Part shown: positions 8,281 to 19,571 of the stretch, in pieces
Numbering within the stretch: position 1 is the first letter of the stretch
Layout: each line of letters begins with the position of its first letter
Origin: Mycoemilia scoparia
Taxonomy: Eukaryota > Kickxellomycota > Kickxellomycetes > Kickxellales > Kickxellaceae
DNA length: 30,957 bases
Assembly: GCA_027575805.1 (NCBI GenBank)
Contig: JANBPU010000128.1
Coordinates: 14,666 to 45,622, forward strand
Direction: 5' to 3'
Notes under the pieces: generated by a model
What the model saw: only the letters and a program-made list of their open reading frames with translations
Told to the model about the DNA's origin: nothing
Database searches by the model: none
Translations under genes and position numbers: made by a program

Positions 8281-11200
8281 TTAGTAAATTAGGGCCAGGA
8301 CATCAAGACAAGTATTGCGGATTATTACAGCCGGATCTGTTTCGGACATATGAACAAGTACTTCGCGAAGCCTCCTAAGTGATTCTATTACTTCGACAAC
8401 TGGCTTGGTTTGACTCGAATAGGTGAGTAGCACCAGTAATATTCGCAGTATTCCGAGACGTGCTGCTGGGTTTGGAAGTTGCGAGTGCGGAGCAGTAAGG
8501 CGATTTGTAAGGTGGCCAAGTGTGGTAGGCATTGTGTGGTCATAGGCAACCATGCAAGCCATCGAGGGCATCAGCTCTAATAGCTTATGCGTATTTTCAG
8601 CGACGGCTTCTAAGCTTGGAGAAGAAGATGGCAATTGTGCTAGGGTGGTCAGAATTGCGTCCCAGGTTTGAGAGGAGATGAGGTGTGGCTCAATAGAGTC
8701 AGAGTCAACCCTTGCCCATTCGCATAATGCTTCCATCACACCAGAGCACCATGCTGGCTTTCGCATCATCAGGATAAACAAGTTAAAGACATCGTATCTG
8801 TCGAGGGCATCGCATGCCTCACACCCAAGTTGCGGAAGCTGGAGCAATGTACGGCGCGCATTCTGCTGAGTCGAAGGCAACTCTCCCTTGTATGCACAAC
8901 CGATAACAAATGAGAATATGATCTGGTTACGCACAAACTTCAGTTGCCTCTCTGGAGATGCTTGGCACAGCCGGGCAATGATAGCCACTATATGATCTTG
9001 ATAAGCCTTGCTGCTGACTCTCTTGTTTGCTGTCCCTGATGTATGGAGACCAGTTACCTGAATAAGTTCAGCAACGGATCGAAGCACACCGCCTTGATCC
9101 AGCTGGTTTACAATTGACGGGTGCTTGGAAAGCCGTCTGATACTGTGAAGGATAACTAGGACTGTTTGCTCAGGGAAGCTTGGAAGAAAACGGAACAAGG
9201 CTTCCAAGAGTCTAATGGAGGCCAGTTGTTCGAGTACAGATACATCCAGGCTGGAGATGCATAGCAACAAGTTGGCTGCATCTCTTAGTGCAACATGGAA
9301 ATCAGATCTACCAGTTTGGGAAGTAGCTGTCAAATTTAAGCATTCGGTTCCTAAAATGCTGAAGAGCATTCCAAGTGTGTCAGGAACATTGGGCTCGAGC
9401 AGAGATGAGCTGATGTCACTAGGTGAAAGCAGAGATAAAAGTGCCTTTGATGACAAGAATGCCGTGAGAGCATCCAGTGCCATTCGAAGGATATTCAACA
9501 ATACGGTATCATAACTGTTGGTAATATCCACTAGGACCCAGCTCAGATTGCGTAGACCATCACAAGCCAAAACCATTTGGATAACCGCAGCATTGGACGA
9601 GCGACAGAGGTGGCGCAAAAAGTATAGCGCCTCAGATCTCAAATCCAAATTCTCTAACCCTTCATTGCCACGTACCAGAGAAAACACTAAGGGGATGGCA
9701 CCATTAATGCAGAATGACTGTAGCAAAGACTGATGCAACCTTACAAGCCTGTTGGACATGGTAAGTAGGCCACGGAGGACATCATAATTTTCCTTGTGGT
9801 TTTTAAATGCAATGATAATGGGTCTCAGTTGCCACTGGACAAACGATGATGGGACACCACTGCACTCTTTTAATCTTTTGTATACTGATCCGCACAATTC
9901 CATTGTTATTTGGGGATCTTTCTCCCTTCCCAGCCTAACAAGTAAGTCCTGAACACCATCAGACCACCTCTTGAGTGACTCCTGCCTTAGCTTTTCTCTA
10001 GTTTCTTTGTCATTATATAGACGAGAAAGCCCTGGGATTGATGGTGATATTGGAGCTGGTATGGCAGATGAGAGATGACCATACTGATGCTGCTGCTGCT
10101 GTTGTTGTTGTTGTGGGTGCTGCGACTGCGAACTTCCCTGATAGCCACTACCAATCTGGGATTCGCGTATGACCGGAGTGGAGGTAGAAGGGAAGTAGTC
10201 ATATGAGCATTTCCTTGAAGTTAATTCTGGGGAATTACATGATGATGCTTGTGATGTAAATGATCTGCGATTGTCGTGAGCAACACCAAGAGAAGCCCTT
10301 TGAATCAGTCTTCCCTCTCTGATGTTATCACCCATGGCACTTGAGCCTAATCCTGATGTGTTTGACGATACTGAATACCGATTTCCAGTTCTTGATTCAG
10401 TAGATATAAGCGGATAGCTTGTGGGTGTGCTTGGTGTGGTCATTGATCGCTGGCGGGTCACATGCAGCTGCTCTTGAAACATAGCGTCAATACTATTAGA
10501 TGCGCTTTGCTGCTGTTGTTGTTGCTGCTGCTGCTGTCGATATGATAGTGGCGGCTGTTCATTTTCACCATAAAACCCGAGCGAATACGATCGTGAGCTG
10601 GATGGGGAAAGCGGAGGAGATACAAGATCAGACCCCGAGTCGCCAGTGTCATTTTCAGATGTCATACTTAGATGCCTCTCCTTATTGCGTAGTGCCCAAG
10701 GAATGTTGTTCGAAGGAGCATCAGCGTAAAAAACAGATGAATGCCTTTCGCGGGTTGTTCCTTCATGAGATGGGTACTGCGCTACCGATTGTGAAGAAAG
10801 GTCTGGAAAAGAAAACGGTGTAAACATTAGTCCACAAAATCCAAATAAAATTCGCTGAACTGGATAACAGCATTGCTACTTACTTTTAAGCGCATTACTC
10901 CACTCTCTCACAATGGCAATGTCGTTTTCGAATTCTCTGTCTTTTTCGCTATCCTGGTCGATATTCACAGAGTAGGATTGGATCCATGGATGATGCAACA
11001 ACATAGCAGCCGATGGTCGCTTTGATGGATTCCGTACAAAACACTGTTTTAGGAAATGCCTGAGCATCTAATGAGAAAAATTGGCGGTGATAAGAACATT
11101 GATATATATATATATATATACAATAAGAGCACAAAAATACTGGAATATAGTTGAGAACGCAATGGATATTATTATATGTCACTTACTGGAGATATAGAAC

Positions 11201-12539
11201 TGGGGAGTGGAGGATGTTCGTCTTGTACAATTCTGAATAAAGCGGCCATTGCTGAGATTTCCTGGTATGGAGCTTTTCCGGTTATCAACTGTATAATGGT
11301 ACACCCCAAACTCCAAATATCAGAAGCAGCAGTTGATCCATTGAGCTGAATGACCTCTGGTGCGATCCAATACGGCGACCCAACTACAGTTCCATGACCT
11401 TCCTGGAATCGCGCAACACCAAAATCAGCAAGCTTGACTTTACCATCCTTTGTGGACAACAGGTTTGCTGCTTTTATATCGCGATGAATAACACCCTGAT
11501 GGTGCAAATATCTGAGGCCCTTGAGTATCTGGACAGTATATACACCAACGAGTGGTTCAGGGAATTGACCGAACTTTTGAAGCACGCTTTGTAGTGAACC
11601 GCCCTCACAGTATTCTAGAATTATGTTTAGAGAATTTTCGTCCTCTTCGAAATCGAGATATTTTACAATATTTACATGCTAAATATTTTGATAAATAATA
11701 TACATATCAGGCAAGAGGCTTGGGTGTTTAGCAAATAGATATATAAATATTTGTATATATGCACAGCATTGTACATATGGCGAAAATTCACTAGTAAATG
11801 AATCTATGGTAGTAGGCAGAAATGAGACCCCATCAGATTTTGGCCCAGCCATGAGTCTTTCCATATGCAACAACTCTTGGGGACCCATTTTGCCCAAAGC
11901 CCTGTGAATTTTGACCATATATCGAGTAGTAGATTAAAAATACAGGGAGGACATCTGGGAGTGATAGAGCCTACTTACATTGAGATTGCTTAAAAGATCG
12001 ATCTCTTTCTATATAATTATTAAAATAAATGTGTATATAAAGGGGATCAGCATTTGGACCTGACATAGCATAGCATAGGGAATAATTTGTGTTGTTGATA
12101 ATTGATAAAGCATTATTACATGATAACTCTGTTCAATGCTAGTATTGTCACCAATTATAATAGTAGTAGCATAAACAAATGGGTTAGTACCTTTGCAGCT
12201 TCGGCTTCTTTTTTAGTCGGAAACCCTTCCAAATTTACTTGCTTAACGGCAACAACTTGACCAGTTTTTAGACTAAGAGCGCGGAAAACCGAACCAAAAG
12301 CGCCTTTACCAATACAGTCACCCAATTGCTATTTTCAAATAAAGCCAAAATTCAAAAGAACCTGTTAGATTTGCTGCTGCTGTTGTTGTTAATATTGAAT
12401 GTGGTCTGTCTCTCACTCTTTAATAAGCTCAAAAAGACCACTAAATTTGTATATGTAAGCATGATATTTATTAATATTATGCCTAGAGGCTACTCACGTA
12501 TTCACCAATTTTTTTGGACCTGGCGTCGTTCTTGGACAT
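8281..12539 (-). CDS. Septation-initiation/mitotic-exit protein kinase, Cdc7/SepH type
   Basis: Exons 12539-12498, 12328-12191, 12008-11979, 11678-11187, 11067-10884 and 10802-8281 keep frame throughout and give about 1135 residues. The kinase domain (about 14-270) has the glycine loop GKGAFGSV (21-28), Lys43 in AVKQ, Glu62 in KEIDLL, HRD at 135-137, DFG at 155-157, GSPYWIAPE and SDIWSLG, so it should be active. A disordered region with two polyglutamine runs and many Ser/Pro follows. The C-terminal half is an all-helical ARM/HEAT-like array. Kinase plus C-terminal helical repeats is the arrangement of S. pombe Cdc7 and Aspergillus SepH, the STE-like kinases recruited by the Spg1 GTPase to spindle poles to trigger septation. 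The fission-yeast Cdc7 meant here is not the Dbf4-dependent replication kinase. Intron 3 is unusually long (300 bp). Confidence 0.87.
10085..10116 (-). repeat. Coding CAG/CAA repeat (polyglutamine)
   Basis: The run encodes eight glutamines ([12 protein letters not shown]) in the linker between the kinase and helical-repeat halves. A second run of ten glutamines lies at about 10507-10537. Both mix CAG and CAA codons. Confidence 0.8.
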
Positions 12540-15152
12540 GAAATTACAACAAAAATAATGTTTGCATCAAGTACTTTTCCAAGGAAAGCAAGCAATAAAG
12601 TGAAGCAGAAGAAAAGGGAGGGAAGTGAGAGAAAATAGTAATAATAATAATAATAATAATACGTTACAAAAGAAAATGATGATAATAATAACAAAAAGAA
12701 TATGGAGAGCAAAGCATTGTCAACAAGAACCTACAACAGACAAAATGCGACCTATGCACCCAAAACTAATATTCACAAACAGTTAAGCGTAAATAACAGC
12801 GTTGTAATTTTGTCTAATGTAACAACACACCAACACACACGCACATATCTCGGATATTAGAATCTTGGTCAAAAGCTGGCTCTCTAACCAAATTAACACA
12901 CACACGCATGCTTCCAATACTCTCTCTCTCTCTTTTTCTCTCTTTTAACAAGGACGTGAATACAATATTGCGTTCTCTTTGGAAAAATCTATTAAGCACT
13001 ATCACACTACCCATTGACTTTTACTTTCTGTGTCTGATCAATGACAGCTGTAAAGTCAGTCTGTGGATGTGTATTGGCTATCACCATTCTGGTTCGGCTA
13101 GAAAAGACAAGGAAGACAAACTAATCGACTGACCCACAGACAGGACAATGGCAGCCATCCTCCGCTCTTTAAACAGGAATTCCCAATAAGGACCATTGGC
13201 TCTACTATTAATAAATCATTATACCTGTTGCCACTATTACTACCACCACTACTACTACTACTACTACTATCATTATTGCAGTTCTGTTATTTTGTTGAAT
13301 AATAGCTTCTTTATTTGGCTGTCTCCTTTCTCTATAGGTGTACTGGAATAGTCCCTACAGTGCTCCCCCAAAATGGATCACTTATGGGCCAAAATTTCAG
13401 GAATGTACGAGGACACAGAATTGTTCCCTTTTGATGAAGAACCTGCCCATTTGAGTGATTATTTTTGAAGGGCTACTAATTTTTATCAGTAGGCTGGTAG
13501 TTTCAACTTGCATACTCACTGACTAAGCCTATATTACCATCGATAGTATTAATTTGGCCCTTCAAAAATTATGATCCATATTTTGTATTATTCAAGCGTA
13601 TCACCTGCGTATTCTCACAATAATCTTTCTATAGCCGAACATTGCAAACCACCAATTTTTACTTGTCTGCGTATAGACGGATATGGGCATGTATGTGTAT
13701 ATTTGCTAATAAACCAAGAATATCAAGGGTTCTGCTATGATATCATATTTATAGAAGGAAGATAACGATAGTGAACATGAAGCAAGAAGCTATTAGAAAT
13801 AAAATGTTGTGTATAACTGTTTTTGTTTTTTTTGGAAGGACATTTACATTTGAGCTCCAATATTCCCATAACTACGCCGGCTCAGCCCTGTATACGCCTT
13901 CTGGCTTTATTCAACACATATTTATATGCTATTCTTTGTTTATTAGGAACATTTTATGTATGTATTATCAGCTTTACTCAAAAGAGATTAGAATACAATG
14001 CTTGTGGTGTTGGTTTTCTAACTTTGGGGCGTGTATTGTTTATATCTTTGACCGTATCCATATGTATTTTCTCTATATGTTTTATATAGAATGAATGCTG
14101 TGTTTGTCAGTATTAGAGGTAAAGGATGATGGCTATACATGTATTGTCGCTCTCTTCCAAGAGGGAGTGGTTTGTATATGTGGGTGTAGTTGATATTGGC
14201 GATGGTCGCGCTGTATATTCGGCGTTTTGATATGTATGCCATGGGCAATTAGTTTGGCATTACTATATGCGTCTATAGCCCGCAGTAGTAGTAACGACTC
14301 TAAAAGGCCATTGGCGTCTTCAAGATGCTGCAGTATGCAGGTATTTATCTACAGACCTTCCAGGCCAGTCATAAATACATCAGACCATGTCATGCCATGC
14401 CATGCCACTCCTACTACCCCGCTCCTGACATTTGCTTTTATTCTATATTGCTATGGGGCATGCTGACATATGTGGCCATACGCGTCTTGTGGGATAGACA
14501 TTTTGCATGCCAATAGTGAGTATTAGCACACATACATAAGCACAACCATACACTCTTGCAAAGAGACTGTTTGTTGTCATGTTCCAAGATTAAATGCAAA
14601 CACGCATGTGCCTTTAAGGTGACCTGGCCATTACAAGTTTACATGTCAGGACAGATACGGGGCGTACATACACATATCATCCCACAACGCTGGGCTCATC
14701 GTCATTATCATTACATTTAGATCTGTGCGTTGTCTATGCAGTTGAAGAATATTACATGCGAAATCTGTCTGCACAGGAATTGACATTCTTTGGATGACAA
14801 CAGTCAATAATAGCTGGCAGGCATCTGTGATGTATGGTATTGTTTTTCTTTAGCAACTAATTTTGTCTGCTAATAATAAAGAACGAGGCTGGACTAGTAT
14901 TTACAGTGGATGTATTATCAAGCACTACTATAGTCTAAAACAGAGAAACAGAAAAAGGCGTGGGTCGGATGCAAGAGGTTTATTTTCACAAGAATTTTGG
15001 TCGTGGCGGTGATGGATTATAATTATGAGCATATTAGCAGGAACTGCTGTAAGCGGTACCAGTCGTTGGATAGAAATGATAATGATACCGATGGTTAAAA
15101 CACTTTGTTGTGGTCTAATATAGAGTCGGTTAGTGAGTGTAGTGTAGCGTAG
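12540..15152. other. Long intergenic region upstream of the septation kinase
   Basis: About 2.6 kb, AT-rich, with TAA/TAT, TC and TAC microsatellites (about 12635-12660, 12918-12947, 13241-13272) and one inverted-repeat element (13449-13581). Hydrophobic frames near 13.8-14.1 kb look like products of T-rich DNA. A minus-strand frame at about 14150-14350 reads plausibly but lacks a start, flanking exons or a known match. No gene is supported. Confidence 0.55.
13449..13581. mobile_element. Inverted-repeat MITE-like element, copy 3
   Basis: Ends ATTT-GAGTGATTATTTTTGAAGGG and CCCTTCAAAAATTATGATCC-ATAT. At 133 bp it is the longest copy. Its interior differs from the others, suggesting an older or separately arranged member. 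The flanking tetramers differ by one base (ATTT/ATAT). It lies in the region upstream of the septation kinase. Confidence 0.75.
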
Positions 15153-16925
15153 TTAGATGCCCTTGCTTTGGTTATCCAGCCATAGCAAAAAGTCACGCAT
15201 CTGCCCATATACCAGGAACATCATGGCTGAAGTTGGGCCAGACTTGATCAGCGCAGGGGTCAAGCCTCTGAACAGTGATGTCACGCCCTCATATCGCACA
15301 ATAGTAACAAGGGTCGAAAACACGCCTTGCTGGTACATCGGGACGCCCCCGTTGGCAAGGTACTGTCTGTGGGGGCCCTGTACCTGCATCCGCTTGCGTA
15401 CCAGATCCAGGGGATATACTCCAGCCTTACTGGCTACGCCCGCGAACCCACCCACCAGGAAGTCCCGCCAGTGGTCAAGAATATGCCAGTTCAGCGGGAG
15501 GCTGCTTCGTGCGTTATCGTAGGCATCGCCGAATATACTATAGCAGGCAAATGTCAGCCCCATGTACGGCATTATTTGCAGGTTGGCGGCCCATGCGCCT
15601 CGATAAAAACCAGCAGCGCCCTCATCGTGCCAGATCATAACAATGGCCTTGCTCAAGCCCGTGTAATATCTCTTCTTGGCGGACTGGGCAGCGAATCGTG
15701 TGCGCAGCAGATCAAGTGGATACGTGAGCGTGGTAGCTGTGGCAGCGGCACCAGCACCAGATACGAATGCCTGTAGACTTGATGGCAGGCTGGTTTTCTT
15801 CATGGCCCTCTCGTACATTGTGTAGAACATGAACTGTGCGCCGCCATAGGTAAGGTACAGATACTCTGCTGACAAATTTCCCTTGAATAGGCCCTATTAT
15901 TATTATTATTATTATTATCATTATTGCTGCTGATCGTTAAAATTCGAACATGGGTATATCAGTAGGTGGGAGGAGAATATGGCATTATTGTAGCTGTGGT
16001 GAATGCAGCAGAATATCAAGAAAATACCCGTTACTGCTCCTCCTCCTCCTCCTTCTATTGTTGCTGTCTGTTGCTTACCTTAACTCCCTCTTCCTTGACA
16101 ATTTTGTGCATACAGCTCATCATTCCAGAAGCAGGATATCGTGGTATGCTGAATCCCAGTCGCTGAGTTTGGAGCTACGATTGATGACCATATTGGACAA
16201 AGATATCAAAACAACAAAAACAATCCGAGTTAGTTAGCCAGTTAGTTTTGGAACACAAAAACATGCTATGATCATAGCGATAGGGACGGTGATAACTATG
16301 AGCCAGTCAGCCACCATCATTATTGCTGATGATGCAGGAATTGCATATTACTAGTAAGCAATGAAATATCCTTCTTCTAAAAGATAGGCAGATGTGCAAC
16401 AGCAGCAGCAGCAGAATTATTATTACCTGAAGTGTGATTTTTGCCACGTCCAAAGGAGCGATCACCGCCCTGTGCGTTGGTAAATTTGATAAAAATCCCG
16501 TTAGTGGTTGTGGTTGTGGTATGATGGCAGAAGCAAGTAGTCTAAACAGCACAGCACACATGGATGGGGGCCAATAGAATATATTGGCAAATGTATATGC
16601 ATTTTTGGCGCATTGGCCTTTGAATTGAAAAAAATATCAAATAAAAAACTTGCCTAGCAACTAGCCCGGCAACACCACCACAAAGTGCACTTTGAATGTC
16701 GGTCAAATTCCGAGATAGCTTTTGACCACTGGCTGCCCTAGCTTCTATGGGCCTATTGACTCTGGAATTGCTAGTGGCCATAGCCACCAAAGCATCTTTA
16801 TCAGGCTGGCTTCCACCACCGCCGGCATTATTAATAGCAGAAGCCGTTGCTACTCCTGTATGTGTGGTGGATGGTGGTGTTGTGTATGTTGTTCGTACCG
16901 ATACGGGTGAGTCCTTATGCAGCAT
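15153..16925 (-). CDS. TPC1: Mitochondrial thiamine pyrophosphate carrier (SLC25 family)
   Basis: Exons 16925-16654, 16469-16427, 16174-16079 and 15893-15153 join in frame to about 383 residues. Three mitochondrial-carrier signatures appear in order: PLDVAK (in AVIAPLDVAKITLQ), PLDLLR (in YPLDLLRTRFAAQ) and PLDLVR (in YPLDLVRKRMQVQG). The RTRFAAQ after the second signature is typical of the thiamine pyrophosphate/SLC25A19 branch. Six transmembrane helices are expected in the inner mitochondrial membrane, importing thiamine pyrophosphate for matrix dehydrogenases. The N-terminus has an unusual Ser/Thr/Gly-rich extension of roughly 60 residues before the first helix. The frame runs on upstream only from a TTG at 17015, so the ATG at 16925 is preferred. 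The first intron starts with GC. Substrate is inferred by similarity; another SLC25 member is possible. Confidence 0.85.
16470..16653 (-). other. GC-AG intron 1 of the TPC1-like gene
   Basis: The donor is GCTAG|GCAAGT and the acceptor GCACAG|G. The resulting Arg codon AG|G joins GLVAR to AVIAPLDV, a strongly conserved stretch of carrier helix 1. The nearby GT donor would be out of phase. Confidence 0.8.
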
Positions 16926-19571
16926 CGGAACAAAACGCAGCAGCGGAGTAGTAAAGAGATACAAAGTGACAAAGTATGAATGTGGAGGGGAAAGGGAAGG
17001 GGGACTTGGACACAATATTTGTTAGGTATAAAACGCTATGTGAAGAGGTGGTAGTAATGAATATTATATGCTAATAGAGAGACCATACGATTAGAAAGCA
17101 CCTGGTAAAAATCGAAAATAAATAAAGCTCAGAAGCATTAAGAAGCGCACAAAAACTTGGTTTTGCAGGAGAAATCATTCCCACTGTGTGACTTGGATTT
17201 CGATTGATTGTTTCACTACTATTACTTTTTTTGCCTGCGCGCCTTTCGTTGAATGGCTGGCCTGTGAGCCCTTGGGCCTGTCTAAAGAACAAGAGTGCTT
17301 GGCCTGATAGTGATTTTTGATGCTGTCAGCTCACCTTTTTTGCGTTTGTGCGGAATTTAGACACACAGTATGAATCAGCAGGCATTCTTTGGGCCAATGG
17401 CTGGTTAGTGATTGGGCACTACCAGACTGAGACATTCCCGCACTTTTATCTTGGGGATAGGCCCTTGCCATCAGATTCTCTGCCATGTTGTCTGTGTAGC
17501 ATCAGGATGACATGCCATGGTATTTGTACGTGTGGTGCGCCAGTAACCCGGGAGGAGGGTGGACAGACAGACAGAGGGAGAGCAGGCTGCTACTCAGTTC
17601 ATCTCTGACTGTGCTGCTAGTAAAAAAAGGCTGGCTCAAATCACCACAGGCAGCATGAGTCCAAGCGGCAGAGTAGTCTTCTCCTCTGGAAGGGCACTGG
17701 GATACTCCCCTGGATACTATCCAACCATCACCGAGGGTCCAGCTAAAACATATGAGCTATGGGCTGGTTTGCAGGGAATGTGTGAGCGCGCCTGCCTGTT
17801 CCCTTTGGTAGAAAGCCTGCCAAGTGGGCATGCGCAGAGGTGCGTGTATGAATGGGAATTGGTAGGTTGGGGTTAGTCTGGATTTGCTGACGCCCAGCAA
17901 TCAAGTGCGCAGCAGCAAAGGCACCGATTGCGAAGGAATACGATGCTCTCTGCTGCTGCACAGCAAGACTGACTTTCTCAGAGAAGTACAGCACCTGCAT
18001 CTTATTATATGCGTCTGTCCAAGGCAAGCAAAGACAGGAGAATTCGGGCTTTCTTGGAAGAGAGCAATGGCAGAAGGAGCAGCCGCCGTTTTTGTGTTGT
18101 CTGCTGATGGCAGCGATGATGTATGGTTGCTGTTATGCCGCTGTGCTAATTTCAGGAAACTATGAGCAGCGCAAAGGTGGATATTAGCTCACCTGCAAAG
18201 TCAATTATGGCCAGTTGGACATGGGGCTATTCTCAGTGTGGCCCTCAGATCGGCTATAGAACAGATCTAGAAGGCAGTGCTGCTGCTGCTGATGATGATG
18301 ATATGGGCTTGTAATATGGACAGCCAGCCATTCTTGGGCACGCGAGCATCTCTTAGTGAGATGCGGGCAGTATCTAGGACAAGTAACAAGGATTAAACGT
18401 CAGACCATTGGGGCAGATAGGCGCACACTATGAATTAGAGCACCAGGGCTACAAGCAGGATAAACTGACTAAGTTAAATTGTAGTCCTCGCATTCACAGC
18501 CAGGGTCCAAACACTATGGCCTAGCAAATTGGAAATAGCACTGAGTATTGGTGGGCCAGGCATATGCAGCAAGAGCCAGATGAGAATGTGCGGGGACAAT
18601 GCGCGGCGTGCCCTTGCACACACACACGCTTGAGCACACACGCTTGCTTCCGGCAACGCCCTTTGTGTTCACGCATATACCCTCCAGTCTGGTTACTGTG
18701 GGCGCCTTAAAATAGAGACACGGGTGGGCGGGCAGAGGGAGAAGCTCGGCGACTCTAACCACCACAGCAGCCCCGCCATCCCGTGACCACAACAGACACA
18801 TAGAGAAAAGCAGCGTCCCTGGGCCATCCAGCCAAGAGCTTCTGGCCAGTGCCAAAGGCGAAGTGGACCACGAAAAGGATTGCTAAGAGCGAGGGAGGAG
18901 GGGCCCAGATGACCACCCGGATTAGAGGTGGAACAGGCCCACGATAGGCCAGCACAAGACATGCTCTCTGGCTGAGACCGGTGCGATAGGAATGGCCCAG
19001 CTCTGTGCCAATCCCTGCCTTTCGTCGTGCATCCGCACTGTTGCCTCATAAGGAAGCGAGCAATGCAGGTCCTCAACTTTTAGCCATCATTCCATTTTAG
19101 CTTAACTTGGGTTTTTCACTTTTGTGCTGCTCTCATAGTCTCATCATCATAAGCATATTGCAACGAACCCTTTATATAACTACTGCCTCCTCCCCAGTTT
19201 CTGGTGCCCTGTTCGGTTTTCTCTCTCCTTCTATCATTATCGTCATCACTGTAAATAGGCCCCATTTTAATTTTCCTTTTCTCTGTAGTGCTTCTTGCCT
19301 TTACTACAACCAGTCCCTCTTTCTGTGCTGCCTTTATTATATTCTTTTTCCAGCCACACTTTTGTATAAGCAGCCAGTCTTTACTACTTCTCTTGTCTGT
19401 CCGACTGTCTATCCTATCTTCCCTTTCATCACACCACCACCACCACCACCACCACCACTTGTGGCTGAGCAAGCCTTTGAGTAGCATATATCACCGCCAC
19501 TACAGCTACGCCCACGACCATCTGTCAAGTAGATTCTGCCCAATAGAAGACTGCCTTACCCACGCAATAAA
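16926..19571. other. Long divergent intergenic region between the TPC1-like gene and the UPF0662 gene
   Basis: About 2.6 kb between divergent genes, so it holds both promoters. GC content rises in 18.5-19.0 kb and long frames occur there by chance, without domain-like sequence. The last 500 bp before the plus-strand gene are pyrimidine-rich with a CAC repeat (about 19431-19458), resembling a fungal 5' leader. Confidence 0.55.
19172..19179 (+). promoter_or_regulatory. Possible TATA box of the UPF0662 gene
   Basis: TTATATAA lies about 395 bp before the ATG at 19572 and is followed by a long pyrimidine-rich stretch typical of a transcription initiation region and 5' leader. The distance to the start codon is large, so this is tentative. 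Confidence 0.25.

Noticed and set aside
13771..14095. Two overlapping hydrophobic plus-strand frames
   Set aside because: T-rich DNA gives hydrophobic residues in several frames; no splice partners or family match.
16926..17015. Longer N-terminus for the TPC1-like protein
   Set aside because: The extension begins at TTG and consists of low-complexity residues; the first ATG is at 16925.
18514..19076. Minus-strand frames in the GC-richer part of the divergent intergenic region
   Set aside because: Low-complexity translation with no domains; long frames are expected by chance at this composition.
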